Assembly (NCBI GenBank): GCA_030917815.1
Contig: JAUPTZ010000003.1
Location: 1-41,607 of the forward strand
DNA from: Candidatus Babelota bacterium
Lineage (GTDB): Bacteria; Babelota; Babeliae; Babelales; JAUPTZ01
DNA: 41,607 nucleotides
Reading direction: 5' to 3'
This document shows positions 25,024-34,974 of the stretch, piece by piece. Numbering within the stretch: the stretch's first letter is position 1; each line of letters opens with the position of its first letter. Below the pieces are notes generated by a model. That model was not told the DNA's origin. It was given only the letters and a program-made list of their open reading frames with translations, and did not search any database. A program made the position numbers and the translations under genes.

Positions 25024-26334
25024 CTAATCAATGACCTCACCCTTCTCGGTCAGCGACTTAAACCGACTGCCTACATAGGCAGCGGCAACAAGCCAGACCG
25101 CAATCAAGCCAAATGAAATATAGGTGCTATACGAAACCAGCTCACCAAATGAGTGGCGGAATGAATCGTTCACGGCAGCCCCAAGCCCCTTAAAGGTACG
25201 CCCACCAAACTGGTCAATCCATCCCTTTGCTTTAAAGCGAACGTCTTGGACCGTTGGAATATACATCATCTCTTTTGCCGGGTTATTCATCGCATAACTC
25301 AACCCCTTGGTTGCCATGCAGGCCATCAGCAAGATATAGAGCACCGGCGAGAAGTAGACCCAGCCGACAAAGAATGCGGTAATAATCGGAAACAGAAGCA
25401 AACAGAACCGAAGGCCAAAGCGGCGCATCAAGAAGCTCGTACCGATCAGCGCAAAAAGCAACGCAAGACCGTTCACAAACATACCGTACATACCATTAAA
25501 CGAAGCAAATGCCTCTCTCGTGACATAAATCTCTTTGGCAACCAACTTCATTTCATATTCAAGGACAGTCGTAATAACTTCATAAATAGTCGATACAATC
25601 AGAATGGCCCCTACATACGGACGGGTAAGCAATAAGCGAAGCCCTTCCCAGATACCGGTTTTAGGCTTTTGTGATTGTTTCGGCGTTGTTGGCTTTTCAT
25701 GCGATGCAATAATACGGACATACCAAAAAACCATCGGCACAATCAAGGCCAAAGCGCAGGCACCGGCACCGAACAAGAATGCATTACCAAACCACTCAGA
25801 CTGCCAGGAGCAATAGGAACCGAGGAGCGAGCCACATTGTGACCCCACAATAACGAGCGGATACCCTTTTTTTGCCGAGGTTGCATCGGTAGTACTGGTC
25901 ACAAAAGCCCAGAAAAGACCGACCATCAACGAGCCAAGCGATTCGATAAGTACGTAGATAACCCACCCAAAAATACGATCAGGGCTCGCAACTACGTCGG
26001 CAAAACCAAACGATGCAAATTCAAGGCAATAGGCAATAACCATAAAGGAACTGCCAAAAAAGGTGGCTAAAACCAGTAAAAGCTTTTTATTACCCAATAA
26101 GTCCAACAATTTTGAATAGATAAGCACCAAAATAATCGATACAAACCAGGAAAGAATTTTTGCTCGGGGCTGATAGGCTAGCCCGACAATCGAGTCAAAC
26201 ACTGCATCTTTTTGAGTACGCAGCAACCAATAAGCACCAATTAATAAGAAAAAGATACCGCTAAGAACGGTAAATTTGCGAATCTCTGCATGGCTTAGGT
26301 CGCCCCACAAATACCCAACCGCGCGAATAAACAT
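25024..26334 (-). CDS. ATP/ADP translocase family protein (NTT3)
   Basis: 436 residues, closely similar to NTT2 along its whole length: FFLLIGAYWLLRTQKDAVFD, YQPRAKI, LFWAFVTSTTDATSAKKGYP, FASFNGMYGMFVNGLALLFA and NNPAKEMMYIPTVQDVRFKA then KGWIDQFGGR. Around 12 membrane spans. The main difference from NTT2 is the central cytoplasmic loop (IASHEKPTTPKQSQKPKTG). AAGGGA lies 5-6 bases before the ATG. The start is 9 bases after the NTT4 stop, so NTT4 and NTT3 form one transcript, and possibly the MutS-like gene too (about 220 bases further). Substrate preference cannot be assigned. Confidence 0.95.
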   Translation of the reverse strand: MFIRAVGYLWGDLSHAEIRKFTVLSGIFFLLIGAYWLLRTQKDAVFDSIVGLAYQPRAKILSWFVSIILVLIYSKLLDLLGNKKLLLVLATFFGSSFMVIAYCLEFASFGFADVVASPDRIFGWVIYVLIESLGSLMVGLFWAFVTSTTDATSAKKGYPLVIVGSQCGSLLGSYCSWQSEWFGNAFLFGAGACALALIVPMVFWYVRIIASHEKPTTPKQSQKPKTGIWEGLRLLLTRPYVGAILIVSTIYEVITTVLEYEMKLVAKEIYVTREAFASFNGMYGMFVNGLALLFALIGTSFLMRRFGLRFCLLLFPIITAFFVGWVYFSPVLYILLMACMATKGLSYAMNNPAKEMMYIPTVQDVRFKAKGWIDQFGGRTFKGLGAAVNDSFRHSFGELVSYSTYISFGLIAVWLVAAAYVGSRFKSLTEKGEVID

Positions 26335-26343
26335 GTAGTCCCT

Positions 26344-27678
26344 TTACTTAATAATGATATCTTTTTGCACTGCTTTTTCGTTCGCTCGGCCCACAATACT
26401 TGCCATCAGCGTCCATACGGAGAGGAATCCTACCACGGTTAACCCTAATACCGAAGAGGAATGCCCAACAATATTGGTTAAACCAAATCCCAGTGCCTTT
26501 GCCCCACGAAGTCCCGCCACATCAATCCAGGCCTTTGCCTTGTACTTAATATCTCGTGACGTTGGTATATATAACGTTTCACGAACCGGCTGATTAAAGG
26601 CATAGTGAAGCCCCTTAAGCAAAATCATAAAGATCGTTACCGTATATAAATTTGGCACAAAGAAATACACCAGACATGAACAGATAAGAAGCAAGGGAAA
26701 ACTCATAAGACTTGCTCGTGTTCCAATTTTTCGATGGATGTAAGAGGTCCCTAAAAGCGCAAAGACACACGACAACAACTGGAACCACAAATTTACATGA
26801 AAGAGGAAATTGGTACGTAAGCCGTGGTCAATGAAAGTCTGCTCAACCAAGTAGGCCTGCTGGAAAAACATGAGGGAAACAATAATTTCTTGAAAGAGCA
26901 TAAGAGAAAATATGCCGGCAACATAGCGATTTTTGAGCACCACTAAGAACCCCTCAAGAATACCGACATGACCTTCACGAGCCTCACGATGCCCACTATT
27001 CAGTTGCTCGGCCGGTATGGTTTGGTTTAGGCGTAAAATGAAAAATCCCAAAAGCGAAAAGAGAACCATGCATATACTGAGAAGAAGCGGCGCACGAGCC
27101 ACGTATAATGCCGGATCAATTACCATGTAAAGCCCCAATGCGGCAAGGCAAAAAGCGCCGGCCTGAGAGCCGAACATGATCATACCATACCCTTTTTTGG
27201 CCGATGAAGCCGAAGTCACATCGTTCACAAACGACCAGAACAACGACATCATGACGGTCAAATAACTCTCAACAAAGAGATAGAATCCCCAGGCAACCCA
27301 CCGATAGGGGCTCACGGTTGCATTTGCCACGCCAAGCGTTGGATGACTAAGCAGACCAACAAAGATGCCGCCCACGACGACATAAAAAGCCAACACAACG
27401 TAAAAAAGATTTTGCTTTGAAAAACAATCAACAATCTTAGAATAGAGCATAACGATCAAAAGCATCATAACGGCGCTAATAATCTTTATGTAGGAAAGAT
27501 ACTCAGACCCTACCATGTTGATAAAAAGACTTTCTTTCAGTGGCTTGAGCGGCGAAAATGATCCGAACAAACAAAACCCTGCGGCCGCTAGGTAGAGGAA
27601 CTTTTTAAGCTCATCTCCGGCCGACAAACCCCATAATTTCTGGATAACTGTTGAAAAAAAACGCATAGGACTGCCCAT
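26344..27678 (-). CDS. ATP/ADP translocase family protein (NTT4)
   Basis: 444 residues, the most divergent of the four with NTT1. Family marks: FGSFSPLKPLKESLF near the start, LFWSFVNDVTSASSAKKGYG, LLGTSYIHRKIG, and FNQPVRETLYIPTSRDIKYKA then KAWIDVAGLRGAKALG near the end. The motif has NQP where NTT2 and NTT3 have NNP. About 12 hydrophobic segments. It is the first gene of the NTT4-NTT3 pair. Met5 is an alternative start (27666); neither has a well-placed ribosome site. Sequence divergence suggests a different substrate from NTT2 and NTT3, as in other intracellular bacteria where NTT paralogues differ in specificity; this is inference. Confidence 0.93.
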   Translation of the reverse strand: MGSPMRFFSTVIQKLWGLSAGDELKKFLYLAAAGFCLFGSFSPLKPLKESLFINMVGSEYLSYIKIISAVMMLLIVMLYSKIVDCFSKQNLFYVVLAFYVVVGGIFVGLLSHPTLGVANATVSPYRWVAWGFYLFVESYLTVMMSLFWSFVNDVTSASSAKKGYGMIMFGSQAGAFCLAALGLYMVIDPALYVARAPLLLSICMVLFSLLGFFILRLNQTIPAEQLNSGHREAREGHVGILEGFLVVLKNRYVAGIFSLMLFQEIIVSLMFFQQAYLVEQTFIDHGLRTNFLFHVNLWFQLLSCVFALLGTSYIHRKIGTRASLMSFPLLLICSCLVYFFVPNLYTVTIFMILLKGLHYAFNQPVRETLYIPTSRDIKYKAKAWIDVAGLRGAKALGFGLTNIVGHSSSVLGLTVVGFLSVWTLMASIVGRANEKAVQKDIIIK

Positions 27679-27786
27679 ACCCTAAAAATAATAAACCCCC
27701 GGAAGTCCAATGACGTTTCCAGGGCAGGGCGGTAGTTTAGCAGCACTACCATCGTTTAGCAAACTCCTTCGTCGATGCCCAGGACG

Positions 27787-27820
27787 GCTTCGCCCTCAGG
27801 GCTCATGCCAACGGCGAAGC
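27787..27820. repeat. Palindrome downstream of atpC
   Basis: GCTTCGCC (27787-27794) pairs with GGCGAAGC (27813-27820) around an 18-base loop. It begins three bases after the atpC stop (minus strand) and could help end the atpD-atpC transcript, though no T run follows. The rest of the 144-base gap holds a second small dyad (GGTAGT/ACTACC near 27731-27750). Confidence 0.45.
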
Positions 27821-27822
27821 AA

Positions 27823-28068
27823 CTAATTCAAAAACAAAATAACCTGATTATCAACGACATGCACCAGGCCACCCTCTTCCGGCACCTCAATAGTCTCTTC
27901 ACGGCCACCGGCCGCATACGTAATAGTGCTCTCACCGGCCAACATATTGACCAGCGGGCGATGCCCTGGGCCTACTAAAAAGCTACCGCCCGGGCATTCA
28001 AGTGAAACCCAATCAATCTCTTTTTTATCTTGAATAAATGGTCGTAAAATCACCAGGGTTAATGGCAT
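27823..28068 (-). CDS. atpC: ATP synthase epsilon subunit, short form
   Basis: 81 residues, against about 135 in most bacteria. Only the N-terminal beta-sandwich domain that contacts the rotor is present: LVILRPFIQ, CPGGSFLVGPGHRPLVNML, then TITYAAGG and VHVVDNQVILFLN. The C-terminal helical hairpin that restrains ATP hydrolysis is missing. Short epsilon subunits occur naturally in some phyla, so this need not be a truncation. It follows atpD by 8 bases. Loss of the helical domain would remove one brake on ATP hydrolysis. Confidence 0.88.
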   Translation of the reverse strand: MPLTLVILRPFIQDKKEIDWVSLECPGGSFLVGPGHRPLVNMLAGESTITYAAGGREETIEVPEEGGLVHVVDNQVILFLN

Positions 28069-28076
28069 GCCGTCCC

Positions 28077-29606
<1,530 letters not shown>

Positions 29607-29695
29607 TTACCGAGTGCATCAAAGTAAGATATGACGACTCTTTTGTAAAGTAATCATAACATTTTTATTCATAAATTTGATTCGCATCAACAATG

Positions 29696-29723
29696 TTGTT
29701 CTAATGCACAGGTGTGATAGACT
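29696..29723 (+). promoter_or_regulatory. Possible extended -10 promoter of secA
   Basis: TTGTTC (29696-29701) and TAGACT (29718-29723) are 16 bases apart. The -10 box is preceded by TGA, forming TGA-TAGACT, an extended -10. The -35 match is weak. It is the best candidate in the intergenic region before secA. Confidence 0.4.
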
Positions 29724-29773
29724 AGCGCACTTTGGTAAAAACAACCTCATTTCTTCATAATGAAAGTAGCGGT

Positions 29774-32335
29774 ATGATCACTAACTTGCTTGCAAAAATT
29801 TTCGGAACTAAAAATAGCCGTGAAGTTTCACGTTTACGCCGAAAAGTTGCACTGATTAATGAATTTGAGCCGGCTATGATGGCGCTCTCAGACAGTGAGC
29901 TGACCCAAGTTACGACAAAATTAAAAACTCTGGTTGCACAAGGTTGCACTCTTGATGAGGTGCTCCCTGAAGCATTCGCCGCCGTTCGTGAAGCGAGCCG
30001 CCGTACTCTTGCTATGCGCCACTACGATGTCCAAATGATTGGTGGCATGGTACTTCATGAAGGTAAAATTGCCGAAATGAAAACCGGTGAAGGTAAGACA
30101 CTCGTTGCTACGCTTGCCTTATATCTCAATAGCCTTTCGGGCAAAGGAGCTCATCTTGTTACCATCAACGATTATCTTGTTCGTCGTGATGCTGAATGGA
30201 TGATGCCGATTTACACCGCCCTTGGCGTATCGGTGGGTATCCTACAAAACGGCATGAGTGACGAACAACGTAAAATAGCGTATGCATCAGACATAACCTA
30301 CGGTACCAACAGCGAATGCGGCTTTGATTATCTCCGCGATAATATGAAGTTCGAGCTCAGCAGTTACGTGCAGCGAGAACAAAATTTTGCCATCGTGGAC
30401 GAAGTAGACTCAATTTTAATCGACGAAGCGCGAACACCACTCATCATTTCAGGACCGGCCGAAAAAAGCAGCTCACTCTACGACCTTGCTAACCGAGCCG
30501 TTTCAAATTTAAAAAAAGAAGAAGATTACGAACTCGATGAGAAAGCCCGCACGGTACATTTAAGCGAAACCGGTACCGATAAAGTTGAGCAGCGGCTTCA
30601 AATCGAAAATCTCTTTGCGCCGGAAAACACCTTGGTGCTCCACCATGTTAATCAGGCACTCCGCGCACATACCCTGTTTGCACGAGATGTTGATTACGTC
30701 GTACGAGAAAACGAAGTATTAATCGTTGATGAATTCACCGGCCGCATGCTGCCAGGACGCCGATACTCCGATGGACTTCACCAAGCACTAGAAGCCAAAG
30801 AAGGAGTGAAGATCGAGCGAGAAAATCAAACGCTTGCATCGATCACACTGCAAAATTATTTCCGCCTCTACGGCAAACTTGCCGGGATGACCGGTACCGC
30901 ACTAACCGAAGCGGAAGAATTTCATCGCATCTATAAACTTGATGTAGTGGCAATTCCTACTAACAAAGCGCTTGCCCGTGTTGATGAACCGGATGCGATC
31001 TTTTTGACACAAAAAGATAAATTTGACGCAATTATCGAAGACATCATCGAAACACATAAAAAAGGCTCGCCTATTCTCGTCGGTACCGTTTCGGTAGAAA
31101 CCTCAGAATATCTTGGTCATTTATTGGCGATGCGAGGTATCCCTCACGAAATTTTAAACGCAAAGCACCATGCTCGTGAAGCCGAAATTGTTGCGCATGC
31201 CGGTGAGTACGGAAAGGTAACCATTGCTACTAATATGGCCGGCCGTGGAACCGATATTAAACTTGGCAAAGGTGTCGCCGAAGTTGGCGGATTGCGCATT
31301 ATTGGTACCGAGCGACACGAGAGCCGTCGTATCGATAATCAGCTACGAGGCCGCGCAGGACGGCAAGGTGATCCCGGATCATCAAAATTTTACCTTTCAC
31401 TTGAAGACAATCTCATCAGAATCTTTGCCGGCGATCGCTTGAAAAACATCATGGTTCGCGTAGGCATGGTTGAAGGAGAGCGTATTGAACATCCAATGGT
31501 TTCACGCAGCATTGAAGGGGCTCAAGAGAAAGTCGAAAAACACCATTTTGAATCGCGTAAAAACCTTATTGAATATGACGACGTACTCAATCAACAACGA
31601 AAAGTTGTATACGACTATCGCCGTCAAATTTTAGAAGGTGGTGAGCATACCGCTATCATCATTGAAGAAATCATCCATGACTTGATTGATTCATTAGTAG
31701 CAACCTATGCACCGCGCGCAAACGCTTTGCCACAAGAACGAACCGATCTGTGCCAAGCCGTATCACACATTACCGGCATTGATGAAGCGATACTCGCACA
31801 GGCTTTCACCACAAATGCGCGCCATATTTCAGGTGCAGAAGCATTAAGCACTTTTTTACAAGGTGAATACCAAAAGCTTCGTACCCGCCTCGATAAAGAA
31901 ATCGTAAACGAAGCGGAAAAGTGGCTCCTTCTTGAACTAATTGATCAATACTGGAAGATCCATCTTCAAGTACTTGATTCACTTAAGGAAGGAATAGGCT
32001 TACGTGGTTATGGACAAAAAAATCCACTCATCGAATACAAAAAAGAATCATTCGATACGTTCATTAGCATGATGAATGCGGTAAAAGCCGACGTTGTTAA
32101 CCGCATATTCCACCTCAATGCGAATCTCTTTTCCAGCGAGCAGATCGATGCAATAGAGCAGGAGCGTAAGAAGGAACTTGCAACCGCACAAGAATCCGGC
32201 CCCAGCGAAACCGGTGAAGCGGTAGCGGTAAAACAACCGGTCGTACTCAAGCGAGAGACCACAAAGGTTGGCCGTAATGATATGTGTAGTTGTGGATCAA
32301 ATAAAAAATACAAAGTCTGTTGTGGCAAAAAATAA
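29774..32335 (+). CDS. secA: Preprotein translocase ATPase SecA
   Basis: 853 residues. SecA drives export of signal-peptide proteins through SecYEG. The ATP site shows MKTGEGKT (102-109), the DEVDSILIDEARTPLIISG segment, and TNMAGRGTDIKLG with RIDNQLRGRAGRQGD in the second nucleotide-binding domain. The preprotein cross-linking and helical wing domains follow. The tail has the zinc site: Cys838, Cys840, Cys849, Cys850 (CSCGSNKKYKVCC), which binds SecB or ribosomes in other bacteria. ATG at 29774 (MITNLLAKIFG) matches the family; an upstream TTG at 29732 was rejected. A strong terminator follows two bases after the stop. Several exported proteins in this window are its likely clients. Confidence 0.97.
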   Translation: MITNLLAKIFGTKNSREVSRLRRKVALINEFEPAMMALSDSELTQVTTKLKTLVAQGCTLDEVLPEAFAAVREASRRTLAMRHYDVQMIGGMVLHEGKIAEMKTGEGKTLVATLALYLNSLSGKGAHLVTINDYLVRRDAEWMMPIYTALGVSVGILQNGMSDEQRKIAYASDITYGTNSECGFDYLRDNMKFELSSYVQREQNFAIVDEVDSILIDEARTPLIISGPAEKSSSLYDLANRAVSNLKKEEDYELDEKARTVHLSETGTDKVEQRLQIENLFAPENTLVLHHVNQALRAHTLFARDVDYVVRENEVLIVDEFTGRMLPGRRYSDGLHQALEAKEGVKIERENQTLASITLQNYFRLYGKLAGMTGTALTEAEEFHRIYKLDVVAIPTNKALARVDEPDAIFLTQKDKFDAIIEDIIETHKKGSPILVGTVSVETSEYLGHLLAMRGIPHEILNAKHHAREAEIVAHAGEYGKVTIATNMAGRGTDIKLGKGVAEVGGLRIIGTERHESRRIDNQLRGRAGRQGDPGSSKFYLSLEDNLIRIFAGDRLKNIMVRVGMVEGERIEHPMVSRSIEGAQEKVEKHHFESRKNLIEYDDVLNQQRKVVYDYRRQILEGGEHTAIIIEEIIHDLIDSLVATYAPRANALPQERTDLCQAVSHITGIDEAILAQAFTTNARHISGAEALSTFLQGEYQKLRTRLDKEIVNEAEKWLLLELIDQYWKIHLQVLDSLKEGIGLRGYGQKNPLIEYKKESFDTFISMMNAVKADVVNRIFHLNANLFSSEQIDAIEQERKKELATAQESGPSETGEAVAVKQPVVLKRETTKVGRNDMCSCGSNKKYKVCCGKK

Positions 32336-32337
32336 AT

Positions 32338-32374
32338 AATAAAAGAGCCCCCGAAAATCGGGGGCTCTTTTATT
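32338..32374. terminator. Bidirectional terminator between secA and the TrxB-Trx gene
   Basis: 32338-32353 and 32359-32374 form a perfect 16-bp stem (core AAAAGAGCCCCCG against CGGGGGCTCTTTT) with loop AAAAT. The A and T runs at its base let it work in both directions. Confidence 0.93.
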
Positions 32375-32386
32375 AGAGTTTTTAAA

Positions 32387-33922
32387 TTAAAGTAAGGACT
32401 CTACCTTTTCAGCAAACTGCCGCTCCGAGGATCCTCCCCCCACGACACGATCTCGCTCAAAACCATCTTTTATAAAGACAAACGTTGGCACCCCCTGAAC
32501 ACGATAATTAGTTGCAACGCCACCAAGGTTATCGATATTAACTTTCACAAACGTCACTTTACCGGTATATCTCTCGGCAAGTTTTTTGTAGAGCGGCGAA
32601 AAAGCACGGCACGGCCCACACCATGTAGCATAAAAATCGATTACCACCGGCTTTTTTGAATCACTCACTAATGAGGTTATTTCTTGCGTAGAGCGCATTT
32701 CGTGCACAACGCCGGGCGCATACGCGTGTTCTTCTTTTTCAATAACAGGTACCACACTTTTGGTTTCAATATCATCGCCTTTTTCTGCGTGCGCCACTAC
32801 TGCAGCGGGCGATGCGGGAAGAGTCGTAGCTTCATGTGGCGCTTTGTAACCAGTCTGCATAAGAAACGTATGAGCCTGCAATGCTGCACGACAGCCATCG
32901 CCCGCAGCGGTTACCGCCTGCTTATAGCGTGGGTCAACGATATCACCAACCGCATAGACACCAAGAACCGAGGTCTGTTGATCATTAGTTAAGGTAATGT
33001 ACCCATCGGCATCAAGCGCTACCACATTCTTGAGTATAGCGGTATTTGGTGTAAATCCAATCGCCAAGAAAACGCCATCCATCGGATAAGTTTTCTCTTC
33101 TTTCGTAGCGGTATTGAGCACTACTACGTCGGTTACTTTATCATTGGCACCAACGATTTTTTTCACGGCGTGCTCATAGACAATCTCAACATTACTCATA
33201 CTCATCAACTCGTCTTTACGCCTGTCGGTTGCACGAAGCGCAGTGCCACGCACAAACACAATGACTTTACGCGCAATGCCGGCAAGATAATGTGCTTCTT
33301 CAACCGCACTATTTCCGCCCCCAATAACACATACTACTTTGTCTTTGTAGAGCGAACCTTCGCACACCGCGCAATTAGTAACTCCCTTACTCCAATATTC
33401 TTTTTCTCCAGGAATAGACAGATAGTTAGAACAGGCTCCCATTGCAATAATAATCGATAATGCTTTTACCGTACGGGTTTTTGATGGTTCATTCACCTCA
33501 CTCAGCGTAATCGTGTACGGCCACTTCGTAACATCAAGTGCCGTTGCTTGCTCGGCCTTTACTTCGACACCCTGCTTACGTGCCTGCGCTAATAACTTAT
33601 CGGAAATTGCCATTCCGGTCGATTCAATCTCCCCTGGCCAGTTACGTACCGAAAGCGATTGCGTTAACAAGCCACCTGGCATTCCACCCTGGACCAACAA
33701 TGTTTTAACATTCGCCATTGCAAGATAGACGCTTGCCGTCATACCACCAACTCCACCGCCCAACACTACCGCAGGATAGGTATCTTTATCATAGACCACA
33801 TCTGCAGCGTTAAAAGCCCCTTGCGTATTTGCTTTGCGCACAAAAAACTCCGAGCATCCCGTGATACTGAGGAGTGATACTGAGGTAAGAATAAGCGTAC
33901 GAACTATTTTCTGTATATTCAC
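32387..33922 (-). CDS. Lipoprotein fusion of thioredoxin reductase and thioredoxin
   Basis: 511 residues. Three parts are visible. Residues 1-23 form a lipoprotein signal with lipobox ITGC (Cys23). Residues about 48-350 are a thioredoxin reductase: FAD motif VVLGGGVGGMTASVYLAMA, GGLLTQSLSVRNWPGE, redox pair CAVC (184, 187), NADPH-type motif GGGNSAVEEAHYL and GVYAVGDIVDPRYKQAVTAA. After a linker, residues about 405-511 are a thioredoxin with WCGPC (Cys435, Cys438) and GVPTFVFI. The start is GTG, with AAAGGA 8 bases upstream. TrxR-Trx fusions are known, but a lipid-anchored one is unusual, because reductase activity needs NADPH, which is cytoplasmic. It could be held at the membrane, or use another donor such as the divergent CcdA/DsbD-like protein. 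Domain calls are firm; topology is inference. Confidence 0.93.
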   Translation of the reverse strand: MNIQKIVRTLILTSVSLLSITGCSEFFVRKANTQGAFNAADVVYDKDTYPAVVLGGGVGGMTASVYLAMANVKTLLVQGGMPGGLLTQSLSVRNWPGEIESTGMAISDKLLAQARKQGVEVKAEQATALDVTKWPYTITLSEVNEPSKTRTVKALSIIIAMGACSNYLSIPGEKEYWSKGVTNCAVCEGSLYKDKVVCVIGGGNSAVEEAHYLAGIARKVIVFVRGTALRATDRRKDELMSMSNVEIVYEHAVKKIVGANDKVTDVVVLNTATKEEKTYPMDGVFLAIGFTPNTAILKNVVALDADGYITLTNDQQTSVLGVYAVGDIVDPRYKQAVTAAGDGCRAALQAHTFLMQTGYKAPHEATTLPASPAAVVAHAEKGDDIETKSVVPVIEKEEHAYAPGVVHEMRSTQEITSLVSDSKKPVVIDFYATWCGPCRAFSPLYKKLAERYTGKVTFVKVNIDNLGGVATNYRVQGVPTFVFIKDGFERDRVVGGGSSERQFAEKVESLL

Positions 33923-34036
33923 AATAATAATCCTTTATTAAAGAGGGTCTTGAGAAATAGAAGCGAAGCGTAGCGTAGTTTGATTGCATTTGCTACGATT
34001 CACCATCGCTGCAAAATCTCACTACGAGGAGTCTTT

Positions 34037-34936
34037 ATGATTTTAGAATCGTTACTACACGAAACACAATCGCTGCCTCTCGTACTTTTTGCCTCATTCA
34101 TTGCCGGCATTCTCGCCAGCTTTACTCCTTGCATCTATCCAATGCTTCCCATCACAATGGGTATCATTACGGCACAAGGCGCACACTCAATGCTCGTTAA
34201 TTTCTTCCTCTCTCTTTCATACGGACTCGGTATTGCCACCGTATACGCAACACTCGGATACATCAGTGTTAAGACAAATTTAATGTTTGGACAATGGCTA
34301 GGAAATCCCTATTTCATCGGTGCTATCATTGCACTTTTTCTCTACCTTGCATTTTCAATGTTCGGCTTTTACGAAATGTACACACCACGTTTTTTACAAA
34401 ATCGTAGCAACCCCAAATATAAAGGTGGGTCTTTTACCTATAGCTTTATGTTCGGTGTTATCACCGGTGCAGCAGCATCCCCTTGCCTAACTCCTGCATT
34501 AGCACTACTTCTTGGCTTTGCGTCAAAACAGAATAATCCACTCATTGGATTCGGCGTACTTTTTGCATTTGCGATGGGCCTGAGCATGCTGCTTATTGTT
34601 TTGGGAACATTCTCAAGTACTATTTCACTCCTGCCGCGCGCCGGCTCATGGATGGAAGAAGTCAAAAAAATATTCGGTTTCTTACTACTTATCGTGTGCG
34701 CTTATTTTCTACAACCAATCACAAGCGATACGTTCGTTAACACAATGTATGTACTTATCTGTCTCGCTGCAGGTATATACTATGCCTACAGAAGTCGAAA
34801 AAACAGCATGCTAAAAATTCCCCTTTCCCTTCTCTCTGCACTGCTATTAATAGCTGGTTGCTTACTCACCGCTGAAATTTATTTTCAACAAAGCGATACG
34901 ACATTGATTGAGCAGATAGAACGCATGCTCTTATAG
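34037..34936 (+). CDS. CcdA/DsbD-type transmembrane thiol electron carrier
   Basis: 299 residues with eight or so hydrophobic segments. Proteins of this family pass electrons from cytoplasmic thioredoxin across the membrane to envelope thiol partners. The paired redox cysteines are in the expected contexts: FTPCIYPMLPITMG (Cys32) and ASPCLTPALALLLG (Cys150). The periplasmic alpha and gamma thioredoxin-like domains of full DsbD are absent, so it is a beta-domain-only form nearer CcdA. ATG at 34037 has GAGGAG 5 bases upstream; a longer frame from 33980 was rejected. It is divergent from the TrxB-Trx lipoprotein, 114 bases away, which suggests joint function. Confidence 0.9.
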   Translation: MILESLLHETQSLPLVLFASFIAGILASFTPCIYPMLPITMGIITAQGAHSMLVNFFLSLSYGLGIATVYATLGYISVKTNLMFGQWLGNPYFIGAIIALFLYLAFSMFGFYEMYTPRFLQNRSNPKYKGGSFTYSFMFGVITGAAASPCLTPALALLLGFASKQNNPLIGFGVLFAFAMGLSMLLIVLGTFSSTISLLPRAGSWMEEVKKIFGFLLLIVCAYFLQPITSDTFVNTMYVLICLAAGIYYAYRSRKNSMLKIPLSLLSALLLIAGCLLTAEIYFQQSDTTLIEQIERMLL

Positions 34937-34974
34937 TTTTATTTAGGACGCATTACAAACAAAGCGCACCATTA

